From contig VXAY01002132.1 of the NCBI GenBank assembly GCA_013399855.1, positions 1,044,202 to 1,108,201 of the forward strand: a DNA stretch of 64,000 nucleotides, written 5' to 3'. How positions within the stretch are numbered: the stretch's first letter is position 1; the number at the start of each line of letters is the position of its first letter. The position numbers were made by a program, and so were the translations under genes. The notes beneath the pieces are model-generated. The model was not told the DNA's origin and searched no databases. It worked only from the letters and a program-made list of their open reading frames with translations. The stretch comes from Oxyruncus cristatus. Lineage: Eukaryota; Chordata; Aves; Passeriformes; Cotingidae. Of this stretch, positions 1 to 13,100 are shown piece by piece.

Positions 1-3000
1 CGGTGGGAAACCAGCTGGGTTGTGTCAGAGGGAGCCCCGGGAGCTGCCCCGCATCCCGCGGCTCTTGCCGGGGTGGCTCAGCGGTGACTTTGGGGTGGTT
101 TCGTGCTCTCCCGAGGGATTCGGCGGCTCCTGAGCATCCCCGGGGGACAGCGCCTGTGCCGGCCCTGCGGAGCAGCGGGAGGTCGGGCCAGATCCGGAGG
201 GTTCTGCTGTGTTGGCAGCGATTGTTTTCCTTGGCTTTGCCTTGTTTTCAGGTTACTTTACTTGCAGCGCATCCAGACGGATGGACGGGAGCGGGGCTTT
301 TGGCAGAGCGGGGGGTGCCGGGGCTGCGGGGGCCGTGTCCCTTCTCTCCGGAGGGTCAGCCAGCTGCTGTGGCGGTGGAGAGGTTTGGGGAGGTGAGGTT
401 GTTCACCTGCTGGCCCCGTCGCGGAGGTCGGCTCGTGCTGCCGGTGGTTATCCGCTGGGGATTCTGGTTATCGCTTCCACCTAATCCGCAGAGCGTGGAT
501 TCTGCTCGGGGAAGCAGGGGTGAGATGGCCCCGTGTCCCAGGCCCACCCTGCTCTGGCATCCTGCTCGCTGGGTTCCCAGCCCTTGGAGAGCTCCGCTGT
601 GCCTCAGGTGTGGTGCTGGGTTTGTCCCGGCGCCGTCCCGCCGGCTGTGGGAATGGCTCTGCAGGGAATGCCTCCATAGGGAATGCCTCCGTAGGGATAC
701 GTCTGGGCACTGCCGAAGATCAGCTCCTCCAGAGAGGAGCGAGGGGTCCTCGCTCTGCAACATTTCTAGGTGGATTTTCGACCCCGGGGAAAGGAAGGGG
801 GTTTTCTGTTACATTGTAAATGGACAAACATCCTGCCACATAGTCCTGCCTTGTCTCCAGTCGGGCTGAACATCAACTCTGTAGCTCTAGACAGCCTCTG
901 CTTTGAAATGAGAGCTTCGTCCCTTTGATGGGAAGCCCTGTTAAACCACCAGTCGAGGTATTATTTCCTAAAACTACCATGAGATCATCTTTGGACAAAC
1001 AAACTCAAGCTGTACGAGGTGACTCTTTACTCTGAAATTGAAATAACGCGTCTCCTCTCAGCATCATCAGGGGTTCTACTGCATTCTGTTTGTCTTAAAA
1101 ACACTTTTGTTTTTTGCATAATACATTTGAAACCTGCTTATGCAAAATCTGTACGGGAGAGGATGAAAACAGCATCCATTTGACAGGTCCCTTGCTCAGT
1201 TTAAAGCTTGTTTTACGTCATGGGACAGTCGAGTGGGACTTTCCAGGTGTTGCCAAGCAGACTGAATAAATCGGGATGGACACATAGGGAGCACAACAAA
1301 TACCAGAGTACTCTGTCGATGCAAATGGGCTGCCGGAGCACACACCGCCTCTGCTGTGACCTGTCTTTCTGGCTTTTCTCTGCTGATGTTCCGTTTATCT
1401 CCCTGTGGTATTTCCTTGTCAGCCCAGGCAGAGGTGCCCTGGGAGTCACATACCTGCTCTCTGGGTGCAGCTCTCGGGTGCCCAGCTCAGCCTGTGAGCG
1501 AGGGCTTGGCCATTGTCACCATAAGAAGCTGTTTCTCAATGGACTTTGTCCGCAGCCCCAGCTGCTGCTTACCTGGTGACAGGCAGTGCGTGGGCAGGGC
1601 AGGTCTGCCTGCCTTTGACCTGCTAATGCGCTGGAGCTCGCTCCGTATAATTGACCAGTCCTTAATAAATAGCACTGCTGATTGCTGGAGCTTTTAATTT
1701 TGTAGTCTGCCTGCCCTCTGCTCCTCAAAAAACCACACAAATCATGCTTTGGCTTCGTGAGGACGTGCAGGATGGGTGGTGACCGTGGCTGACAGCTGGT
1801 GGGGTTGGAGCAGCAGGTTGTAGGTTGCCTGATGGGACCTGTTGCGTTGAGCAGGACTGGGGCTCTCCCAGCTCTAATCACACCTTGTGTCCCTGCCTAC
1901 CCTCATCCTGTGCCCAAAGATCTCCATGGACTGCCAGAAAGGAACATGCCAAGTGCATGAGGGTGTGCTGGGGGTTTAGACGCCACTGTTGAAAGCTCCT
2001 TTCCATAGCCCTTGTGTGTGCAATGTTCCCGGGCTTGCAGGGGATCACAGCCAGCTCTTGTCCGCAGTCCCCACGCACTGCGCTGGCGTTCCAGCCAGGG
2101 AGCATTTGCTTGAAAAGCCCCTTTTGTGCATGACCCCGCTGTGAGGAGCACAGTGGAACAGCTCTGCCCACAGGCTGTGGACTCCTGGCTGTCCTGCTCA
2201 GGGCTCACCTTCCCCATGACCTTTCCTGCCTCCGTGCACTGAGGTGCTGCAAGCTCTGCTCCCTCGGCTGGACCCCGCGGCAAGGTCAGGCGGCCGCGCT
2301 CTTCCTCCACGAGCAAATCTCCAGCTCGCTTGCGTGGCTGGTATTTCTCGCTTTCCCGTTTCCTCCTTTCCCTGCTGGGTTTGCAGGGTGCCCGCAGGCT
2401 TTGGCTTGGTAATTTGCCAGGGAGTTAAACCCATGATTACCGTTCCTGTCTCTTTGCAGTGCCGTGGGTGCAGGCCGGCGAGTGTCCTGCTATGGGGCAC
2501 AAATCGTAGTTCCTGCTAGGAATAGATTCCTCTTGGCAGGAAGTACATCCCAAGGATCTGGTCCCACCTGAGGACTGTTTTCCTCTTTCTCTGGCGTCTT
2601 TCTTGGGTCCTCTGTGTTTCCAGCATGACGCTGTGCAGCAGTGGAGGAAGGCAAGTTAACCCACACTCGCTACTCATTCTCTAATAGAGATGATGAATCT
2701 GCCTAAGAAAGGTGCCACAGTTACTCTCCTCTCCAGAGAATTCCAAAGGAGAAAGGGAGCACCTGGAAGCTCTCTGCAGAGGTGTGAAGACATATCTTCT
2801 ATCCCCTTGCTGAATGTTATGAACCTTGTTTTTAGAGGGGCACCATGGTCTTGGCTCTGCTGTCTCCGTGCACTCTTATCCTTTTCTCAGCTCTGCTGTG
2901 ATGCCTCTTTTCCAGCCCTGAGTTGCAGTCTGCTTGGTTTCATTAATGTATAACTTTGCAGGTGAAATGACCATCAGGCTGGGGGTGATCTGTAGGTAAA

Positions 3001-4007
3001 GCTGGGCAGAGGGATGGAAGGAGGGATAGTTAGTCCTGATGTCACTTTGACTGAGTAGCTGTTGTCCTCTTGCATGCCCTTTCAGCATACTCTGGGGCTG
3101 TTCTTGCTATCCCAGCAGCCTTTCTTCCATTCCAGCAAGGAAAATCTTCAGAGTTTGGAAGGTACATCTGCAAGCAGAGTTACGTTTGCAGCACATGAAA
3201 TTTTCATCGTGTTGTGTGTCACAGGGAGACACTACATGTGCCTGAGCTGAGTAAAATGGATAATCACAAAATGGTTTGGATTGGAAGGGACCCTAAAAAT
3301 CATCTGTCCCTCTGCCATGGGCAGGGACACCTTCCACTAGGCCAGATTGCTGCAAGCCCCGTCCAACCTGGCCTAGGACACTTCCAGGGATGGGGCATCC
3401 ACAGCTTCTTTGGGCAACGTGTGCCAGTGTCTCATCACCCTCACAGGGAAGGATTTCCTCCTAACATCTAATCTAAATCTCCCCTCTTTTAGTTTAAAAC
3501 CATCCCCCTGTCCTATCACTCTCTGCCCACGTACAGCATCAGCCCATGCACTCAGCAGACACACAAGGGCACAGCTCTTGCCTCTTGGCTCCATAAACTG
3601 CTGCTGGGGCCAAGGGCCCCCCTGTGCTACCTACACCCGTGTGCTCTGCACTGTCTGCCCCAGGGTTTGCTGCTACCTATTCCATCACCTTCTGCCATCA
3701 ACCTTTCCTCCTCCTTGGTGTCTCTGGTGGTCTCTCATCTTCAGAGCACATCTCTCAGAGCATAGTTTAGGCATCTTTTAGTGCTCTCCTTCTCTGGGTG
3801 GTGGTTCATAGCAGGGGTGTGGGTGGTTCTGGCTGGAGGAACATCATGGATCACCACATATCTAGTGGGACTGGGATGAGAAATCAGGGACACAAAGGGC
3901 CCCTCTCCAGCAAGATTAAGCTTCCCGTGTGCTTCTGTGGGTGGATAAAGCTCTTGAGCCTGCCCTCAGCAGCTCCCCCATCGACTGCTGTGCTCTCTCC
4001 CTTCCAG
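1..4007 (+). other. PGAP6: Probable PGAP6 intron 1 (5' flank of first visible exon)
   Basis: No coding exon could be supported here. The first ~500 bases are GC-rich with many CpG, like the tail of a promoter CpG island, and the rest is ordinary intronic sequence with one CR1 fragment. The visible PGAP6 exons encode 736 residues against about 771 in human, so only about 35 residues, the signal-peptide exon, are missing. That exon most likely ends at or just before the window start. The first visible exon begins in phase 1 and needs a G to complete an Asp codon; base 2 is a G followed by GTGGGA, a possible donor. This is inference. Confidence 0.5.
3262..3532 (-). repeat. CR1 retroposon fragment
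   Basis: On the + strand the segment starts with the antisense CR1 3' end (AATCACAAAATGG, then a 'ttggaagggacc'-type block) and continues through the CR1 stretches about committed small clauses such as 'ccatgggcagggacacc' and 'cagggatggggcatccac'. The CR1 is therefore oriented on the - strand. It lies in the probable first intron of PGAP6 and carries no intact coding sequence. Confidence 0.9.
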
Positions 4008-4185
4008 ACTCCCTGTATGTCTCCGAGTACTTCTCCCAGAGTGCACAGAAGCTGTCCTTCTACAGCTGGTATGGGAACGCCAAGCTCTTCCACTTCCGTG
4101 TGCCAGAAGACACTGTGCTGCTCCGTTGGCTCCTGCAGGCATCCCGGGGGAAAGGACCCGAGTGCACCAGCATGGAGATCACGGT
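4008..4185 (+). CDS. PGAP6: PGAP6 exon 2 (first visible): start of mature ectodomain
   Basis: The acceptor is CTTCCAG at 4001-4007 and the donor is GTATGT at 4186. The exon encodes residues 1-60, beginning DSLYVSEYFSQSAQKLSFYS and including WYGNAKLFHF, the strongly conserved opening of the TMEM8A ectodomain. It enters in phase 1 and leaves with two bases of a Val codon. Exon numbering assumes one upstream signal-peptide exon. Confidence 0.95.
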
Positions 4186-7100
4186 GTATGTATGTCCCTG
4201 TGCCAGGGCTTGCCCAAATGGGCGTCCTGTCCTGGTCGCCCATGCTGGGGCTGGTTGGTTGTAGGAGGCTGGGCATCTGTTCCTCAGCTGCAGGAGCCAC
4301 AGTTTCTTAATGTACAAGCACTGGATCTGTGTTTTAACCTGTAGGAGTGTTTTGTGTTCATGTTACCAGTGAGTCTGGGGCTGCCTGTTAGACCTGCTGT
4401 CCAAGAGACCCCTTAGAGACACCGGAGAGAGCTTCACAGTGAGGATGGTCTGCTGGTCACACAAAGGTGTTCCCGGACCTTTCTGTGCCTGGCAGGACCC
4501 TGCACATGGTGCCAAAGGATGTGGCAGGACTACAAGGGGCTTGAGTGGACCCAAACTGATTGGATGTGGACAAAAGTCCCAGTACAGAGGAACTGAAGAG
4601 ATTGGGGGCACTTTGGCAGGGCTGTGGCTGTGTGTGGAGCAGAGGTAGAAGAGGAATGTCATGTCCTGCAGACATAAGAGCATGAGAAGATTGCAAATGC
4701 AATTTCAGTACAATTGGGGTTAAAGCAGTACTTGACTCATTGAAGGGTTTGAGGTCAAAAACGTGGAAGAATTTTTGGAGGGTAGCAGGTTTCCTGGGCA
4801 AGTTGTGCCCGTGGGGACATGTGGGTATCTGGCACCCACTTCGCAGAGGTCTTGGGAGTGACTGAAGCTGCGTGGCTTGTGCTTCCCTGGTCTGCCCTGG
4901 GCACAGACCAGTGCTCTTAGAAGCTGCTCTTCTGAGCAGCCTGGCACAGGCTTTCTGCTTCCCAGAAAGGTTTCCAGAAGTTCGGGGATGTGAGGGACAA
5001 GACAGCAGCTAAATGACCCCCTAAGAAATAGAGGCTAACCCAGACAAGCTCCAAGGGGTAATAACATACCACCTGTCACATTTGCTTCCTGGGCCCATTA
5101 CATTCTGTTGCAGAGCAGCCCAAAAGTGAGCAAATTAAATGCCAAATTGACTGAATAAATATCTTGCACGTTACTCAACTGCATGTGTTCCTGCTACTTC
5201 AAACGCTGGGCTGCTTGTCTGGAAAGCAGAAGTGTTGGGCTACTGAAGTCTGCAATGTGGGCCTCCTTGTAAGCATCTTTTTAGTCTGTCTGTCTGCCCT
5301 CCTTAAAAGAGGAAATGGGGAGATTCAGATCTTAACTGGAAAATGAAAGCTCTTTGTGGATGGCTTCCCCTGTAAGGGGAATTTGCTGATGGTTGTAAAG
5401 AAGGAGTAGTCTTGCAGCTGGGGCTTGACCTTAGTAAGTGTTGGAAATTTGCTTCCAGGCTCGATGGAACCATGTTAATCCTTATCTTAATAATCAGCCA
5501 AGTTAAAGCAATCTCTAAATAAATCCTGGATAAGCTAATAGCAGCCAGTCCTCACCAGATGAAAATGAGGGCTCTTGTGTTCCACTTGGAAATGTGGGGG
5601 TTTCCAGCCTGCTCCCTGTCCGATCCCAGGCCTTCCGGGGTGTCCAGTGAGTTTGTATCCCGTTTTATCTCTCCAGTGTCTGTACATCCCTGTGTTCATT
5701 GGCACTCTGGTTTCTCTCACAGGCACTTTCGCCACGGAGCCCCTCCCGTGATTAACCCTCTGGGCACTCGCTTCCCTGCCAACGCCACCGTCCGTCCCTC
5801 CTACAACATCAGCATCACCCTGGGCAGTGCTGTGCAGAACACCACCTTTGTGAACGTCACCACCCCCGCTGCAGGGGACTGGTTCATCGCTGCCCACCTG
5901 CCCCAGGCTGCCGGCAGGATCGAGGTGAAGGTGAGGGTACCCGCCGAGGGTGGGGCCCGCCCGGTGCGTCTCCTCACAGCCACAGCTGACCCCTGTGCTC
6001 TCCCCTCCTGCAGGGTTTCTCCACTCCGTGCCCCTATATGTTCCAGGCAGATATGTTTGTGCTCAGACTCACTGATATGCCTGTCCTGGAGCCTGGTGTC
6101 CCCACGCCACACACCGTTGTCTCGCCTGCTAAGCCACTGCATGTCAAGTGAGTGAGGGCAGCGTTGGACAGAGGGGCACGGCGGGGAGGCATTTCCCAGG
6201 GGAGCTGCTTCCCAGGGGGAATAGCATCTGTTGTTGCCACAGGGAGCTGGAGCTGTGGGGGGGTCTCTGAGCCTGTCTGCTGAGCTCCCTGCAGCAGTGG
6301 TAGGGTTTGCACGGGGAGCACACGAGCACCCTTCTCCGAGTCTTCCCTGGTGGTCACAGAGGTTTGACTGCGGGAATTTTAGTTCTTTGAGATGTTTCCT
6401 TTGGGAAAGATTTTCACACCACCAACCAGGGCAGTCTAATTCTTGCCACAAAGCCCTGGGGACTGTGGTGGGTCATGGCTGGCTTGCACTGAGAGTACAA
6501 GCTCTGCAAACTGTTGGTCCCTCCTCCCGCAGGGTCTTCGTCCCCAAACACGCCGCAGGGATGCAGTTCCAGCTGCGGAGCTGCCTGACAAGTGACCAGA
6601 AAGCGTGTGCTGTGCGGGTAGTGCTGGGCTCCATCACACTGCCCCAGTCCTTCCAGAAGATCCTCACCTGCACAGGGAGTGCAAACTGCAGCCTGGCCCT
6701 GGATTCGCCCCCCTGGGAGAAGTGGCTGCAGATCATGGTGGAGAGTCTCGGCACTGCCAATGCCAGCGTGTCCGTGGAGATGCTGGCTTCTTTCACAGGT
6801 GGGAAAGAAGCTTCCTGCTTCCTCCAGCCCTGTGGGAAGGACCAGAGGGAACTTTGTGTCTGCTGTGTCCCTCTTGGGCCTTTGGGTGCCTGGCTGTGGT
6901 GGCCTGCATTCCCCAGCATGCTGGTTGCCTCCTCTTGGAGGCCCAAGACCTAATCGTTGCTTTGAGGTCAAAAGTGGCTCCAGTGTTCACTCCAGAGTGA
7001 TACTTGCTAGAGCTGCCTGTTTTGGAAACACCTGAAAAGTTCAGGGTCTCTGAAGCAATGGCCTTTTCCAAAGGTTGTTTGGGAAGCAGTGGCTGGCTTA

Positions 7101-10100
7101 AGATTTGGTGTGGAGAATAGTTTGGGGTGGGTGTACCAGACTAATGCTGTGTTGACTATCAGTTGGCCACAAACAGGCTACGGACAGGAAACCATCTCAC
7201 AGAGGTTTACTTGCGGAAATGTCTGGGGTTGTAGTGAGGGGATGTCGCCATTTCAGGTGACACCTTGTGACTCAGGGGGCCACAAGTCCCTTGTGGTGCC
7301 TTTGCATCCTATTACCTGGCCATAATCCCTGTTTGACTGCTGGAAGCTCACCAACTAGGGGCTCTGCCATCCCCTCCTCAAAGCAAAGCCTCATCCCGTG
7401 TGCTTGAAGACCTGGCACAGAGGGGATCACAAGAGTCTTTGGGAGTAAAGGACAGGCTCCAGCACTGGGACTCTTTAGTGTCACACTGAGCTCCATCTGG
7501 CTCAGTCTTGTCTCCTCATGTTTGGGGAGCTGGGAGAGACTTTTATGCAGCCTGTGGCTCTGGGACAGCTGAGTGCCCAGCTCTGCTGCTGGCTAGTGAG
7601 TAGTCCCTGGCTACCTTGATGTTGCTGTGTTATCCCTTCTTCTCTTCCCCTGTCCCTGCAGCTCCGGGGTGCTTCCACCCACTGTACTGCTGTCTGGCTT
7701 CCAGCAGTGTCCCAGCTTGTGGATGCTCCCCCTGCAGAGGTGGTGCCTTTCAGGGGCTGCAGCCAGTGCTGCAGTGCATGAACCCCCCCAGTTTGTGCTA
7801 TCACTCAGATGGCTGGAGCTGCTGGGATCTGCCTGGGTGAGGTGCTGGTCCTGGCTGTGCTGATTCCTCTCCTTCTTCTGCCTTACAGTTTGCAGACCGG
7901 GAAGCGCCAGTTCATTCCTTAACTTCATCAGCCTAAACCAGAGCCAGGCTGGTGCCAGACCAGGTACCACAGGGGCAGCAGGGAGCTCTGCTCAGGCTGC
8001 TGGAGAGGCTCCACACAACACATCTGGCCAGAGGAGCTCCTGCCTGCAGAACCAGCCCGTGGTCCGTGAGGACCTGGATGTTGTGTCCGTGCGCTACAGG
8101 CTCCTCAACGGTCCCAGTGTGCCCGTGAACTCCCTGTCCCCAACCCTGCTCCTGCTCAACCTGAACACTGGCATGGACAGCGGCGGTTCCCTCGTCGTCA
8201 GTCTCCTGCTTAACAAGGTGCGGGGGCTGATTGGTGGTTGTGTCCCCTTTGCAGGGCTTTGTCCCTGCTCCTGGTTGGAGTTTGCCAGCACACTCCAGGG
8301 GCTGTGGGACTAATTCTCTTTCCTTCTGTTGCTACAAAACACTCTGAGCCTGTTTTAGCCGCTTCCAGCGTGTCCCACCTGCCAGCTCCAATTCAAATGC
8401 CACAGCTTGCGGCATGTGGCGGCAGTGACGCAGAGGAGACAAAATGGGAAGCAGCTGCAGTGCCATCTTCTCCACGGGAGCCTGGCACCTTGCCACCAGC
8501 AGAGGAGGCTGAGCAGGGAAACCCAGGGATGTTCCTGCCCAAGTCACTGATTCCCAGGCTCCTTCAGTGACATCCTGCCCCACCCCCCCAAAATCAGCCA
8601 CCTGAAATTCTATGAAACTTCCCGATGTTCTGGTGTCCTGCAGCCTGTGGTGGTGTTGAAGTGATGTGTGGGTGCCCCAGCTTTGGGGCAGTTCCCCCGG
8701 GAGGGTCTCTTGTGACACAGTGGCAGCACAGGGTGAGGTGAACGTGGGTTTGGTCAGAAACCTGCTGAACTGATGGGTGACCTGCAGGATTTACTGTCAC
8801 CTGCTGCCGCCGTTTGCCGTGGGCCCTGTGGGAGATGAACAGTGCAGGGGGCTGGCGTTGGGTTGCTGTGACATGAGACACTGCTCTGTTTGCACAGACA
8901 TCTGTGGGCCTGGCCAATGCCACCGTGGTTGGATGTGTGAGTGCTGCCTCCCCAGTGCTGTCCCTCAACGCCACACGGAACTGCAGCACAGGTAGGAGAG
9001 GCTGGCACCTGCCACCAGCTCAGCTGGTCATCTCACTGCTCTGCTTTTAGACTTCACGGGCTGTCAGCTGACTCAGGACTTCGTGGGGTGTCCCAGGGCA
9101 GCTGATTTCGGCACAAACTCTCCTGAGGTCTTTGTGCTGGCACATTCCCAGGGTGTAGGTGGTGGTCTGGCACCAGGGGTTAGCCTCCACCAAAGGAAGG
9201 TCTGGTTACCAGCTGGGGCTCTTCCAGGCTTCTTAGCAGGAGGTTTGGGGATGGTCTGCACTGGAGGACTAGCCAAGCCAACAGGCCGTTCCAGGTGCCC
9301 TGTGCTGTGCAGACAGGTACTGAGAATTGAGATGAATCAAAAAACAAATGTCTTGGGAACAGGGGTCCTCTTCACCCCCCTGGTTCCTCCTGAGCATGGG
9401 AGCGAGGAGCCGCTGGAGCATCTGATTCCTGTGTGATCAGTCTCAGCCTGAGGTTGTTGTGGGCCCTTCTTCCCAAGTCTGGTCCACCACAGCACCCTGT
9501 TTTCTTCCAGCTTTTTCCCAGGGCTACCCTCTGAGCGTGAGCACGTCCTCTGCAGAGGCGGTGCTGATTGTCCTGTACCCGCAGACTGATGACTGGTTCC
9601 TGTCCCTGCAGCTGCTCTGCCCAAAGGGCCAGGGGTGAGTCTGGTGTGTCATCTCACCCTGGGGCCTGTTCAGAGCACTCTGCCTCCAAATCCCACTGGC
9701 CTTGGCTTGTGTGAGCAAAACTGACCCTCCGTCCTCACCTCTGGGAGGTGGGAGGCAGTGGGCACCCAAACAGCTTAACCAGTGTCAGGCTGGCACATAT
9801 CATGCAGACTGCAGATGGCAGAGCCTGCCTGGATGAGCTTCCCCTTTCCCTGGTGGATTTTGAGGTGACAAATTGGGAAATAATTGCTACTCTTACCCTT
9901 TTGGGAGGTCTTAGAGATGCAGGCAGCTATGCCCATACTCCTGCAGTTTGCCTCTCTGCTGGTTTTCTGCCTGCTGGGATGAGTGCGTGATGTAAAAGAG
10001 CGGTGGTGACACTGGTCTGTCATGGGGACCTGGGCAGAGCTGACACCCACCTGGACATCCATTTGGCAGTCCAAGTGGAGAGGGAGTAGACTCTGCTCTG

Positions 10101-13100
10101 AGGTCTTAGGGATGGGGCAGATCTCGAAATAGCAGGGAGCTTGCATGCAGGAGCATGGCTAGACCCTCGGGAGCAGGGCTCAGGGCTGCCCAGAGGTGCC
10201 AAGGGGACCCGCTGTCCTTGCAGAGAATGTCCCACTGCAGAAGCCAAAGTGACGGTGTTCGCGTACCTCACCCCCTGCTTCAGCGACTGCGGCCCCTACG
10301 GGCAGTGCAGCCTCCTGAGGAGACACGGGTACCTCTACGCCGCCTGCAGCTGCAAGGCCGGTGAGTGCCTTTCCCTGGGAAGCTTTGCCATCCTCCCCGA
10401 GGGGAGGGCACTTTGTAGGGTGGTGGTGTTTGGGATGGGGAGCCTGGGGTCCGCTGTGGCTGCCGGCGTCACAGTGCCAGCGGAAGCGCAGCTTGGGGAA
10501 ACACAGGGCGCCCCAAGGCTGATGGGGAACTGGGCTTGGAGGCTCCCCAGGGCTTGGAAAGGTGCTTCTGAGCATCCCCAGAGAGATCAGGGAGCCTGAA
10601 AATGCCTGTGTCAGAGCCTGTGCCTTTCAGGGAGGTTTGCTGTGTAGGTTCCTGGTACGGGATACAATGAGTCCCTGTCTGTCTCCTGCCAAAAGCCTTA
10701 GACTCAGAGGTGCCCCTGGAGGAGGAACATCTGTGTCAGCTGCTAATTATCTTAATGGCCTGAGAGGATGGTGCAGTCTGTGCTGAGGGGAAGAGCTCTG
10801 CTGTGCTTGGGTGGCTCCGCGTATCTGTTCTCAGCAGAAGGACAAGGCAAACTGTGGTTACCTGCTGCTCTGGGCCTGAGCCAGGACCTCCCTGCTGCAG
10901 TGCTGATGATGGGTGAGGAGTGAGAGGGAGAGCAGCATCCTAATTTCCCCGAGGGCTGCCAGGTTCTGGGAAGCACAGAGCACCTCAAGGGAACTGGGGA
11001 ATCAGGCTGAGGACAGCTTTCCGCTGAATCACTCGCAGCAAAATGCCCCATCTGCATATTGGTGACCCAGAAAGAAACCAGGGAGAGCAGCTTCCCTGGG
11101 CCCTGCCTGGCAGGGAGGGGCAGAGCTGCTCTAGTGACTCTAGAATGGGATGGATGGTACATTTAACTAAGCTCCTTGACCGTGGAGTGCCTGCACATCC
11201 CTCATCTGCCCTGAGGCTGGCCTCCTTTTCTCAAAAGAAGGGCATGGGCATCTTAATCTTTAATTAAAATCATTTAAATAATTAAAAAATGCAGATTTGT
11301 GTTCACAGAGACTGCCTCAGTTCAGTCCTTGGCATCCAGTCAGAGGCTGAGAACTGTGCTCTGTGCCAGGCACTGTCCTTCAGGAAATTTTCACTCCCAC
11401 CATCCTGTGCAGCCCTGGATGTCACCGTGGGCTGAGCCTGTGGGTTTGTTCACCTTGGAGGAGTTGGAGTGGGATCAAATTGCACTTTCTGCTGCCCACA
11501 GGGTTACAGGGACCCTGGAACTGTCTCTGCAGGGGGAACACAGGGAAGGGGCAGGAGGCCACAGACAAAGGCTGCAGCAAGGAGACTGCCACCTAAATCG
11601 AAGAAGACCAACCTTTCCCCCCTCAGAGCTGTTTGTAATTGCACAGTATCCAGGTCTCCATCATTGGAGATCTTAAAAAGTCAGTTAGACAAGGCCCAGA
11701 GCAGCCTGACCTGGGTTTGGGGTCTGCCCTGCCATTACAGGTGGTAGGAGAGAAGCCCAGTGGCTTCCTCAGTGCTGGGGATCATTCTCCACCCTGGTCC
11801 CTGGGACCTGTGGGGATCTTGCATCCAGCTCATACCATCACGTGAAGCACCTGAGCCTTGAATGCTGTTTCACCAGTAAGGAGTGTGTGTGTTGAGCTGC
11901 TCTGGGGATGGAAAGTACCAGTCTGGATGTAGGATGGCTTCTGCTACGTGGGAACAACCTGGGGGATGTCCTCAGAGCAGACACGGAGCTCTGCTGGAGT
12001 TCCCCAACTTCCCACAGCAGAGCATGTGATGAGTAACGAGACCATCCTGAGGAGTGTGAGTGGCTGATGGAGTGAGAGAGAGGAGGCTCTGGGATAGTCC
12101 AAGGGTGTGATTGCATGTCCTGAGGCATCCCAGGCTCCTGCTGGGGGCTGTGGGATGACAAGGCAGGGCCTGTGAGATCCACACAAGCCTCTGCTCCGCA
12201 GGTTGGGGCGGATGGAGCTGCACAGACGACACCAAGGCCCAGTCCATCAGGGCACAGAACTTGGCCACCTTCCTGCTCACCCTGAGCAACCTCATGTTCC
12301 TGCCAGCCATAGCAGTCGCTGTCTATCGCTACTACCTGGTGGAGGCCTCTGTCTACACCTACACCATGTTCTTCTCCACGGTAGGGACTGCCTTGTGTCA
12401 GGTCCCCCTCCAGCTCCCCCTGCCAGCTCCCCCTGAGCACTGGGAATGCTGCACCAGACAGAAGTCCTTGGTGCAGCAGCCCATCCTGGAGCTCCACAGG
12501 GAGCTTCTAGGATGATTAGACGAGCACCCCCATGGCCATGTCATGGAATCGTGGAGTTATGTTAAGGGGTTGGAATGGACCTTAAAGATCATCCAGTCCC
12601 AACCAGCCTGTGCCATAAGCGTGGACACCTCCCACTAGACCAGGCTCCTCATGGCCTTATCCAACCTGGCTTTGGACACTGCCAGAGCTGGGGCATCCAC
12701 AGCCTCCTTGGGCAAGCTGTTCCAGTGTCTAACCATGCTCACAGTAAAAAAATTCTTCCTAATATTTAACCTAAACTTTTCCTCTTTCAATTTGCACCCA
12801 TTACTCCTGGTCCTGTCACTACAGTTCCTGCTGCAGAGTCCCTCTCCAGCTTCCCAGAGCCCCCTTCAGATACTGGAAGGTTGCTGTGAAGTCTCCATGC
12901 AGCCTTCTCTTCTCCAGGCTGAGCAGCCCCAACGTTCTCAGCCTGTCTTCTAAGGGGAGCTGCTCCATTCCTCTTACCAACTTCGTGGCCTTCTCTGGAC
13001 TTGTTCCAACACGTTCCAGAGGTGGAAGTGGTGTTCTTTTCCCTGGGATCTTCAGCCCACACTGAGGGTGCTCGTATTTGGGGCTGGGACCCCAGGGATG

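Noticed and set aside
209..484. Signal-peptide-like frame as possible PGAP6 exon 1
   Set aside because: Its hydrophobic start is at GTG, not ATG, and no donor in the needed phase follows it; the 'TTGTTTTCAG' there looks more like a chance acceptor.
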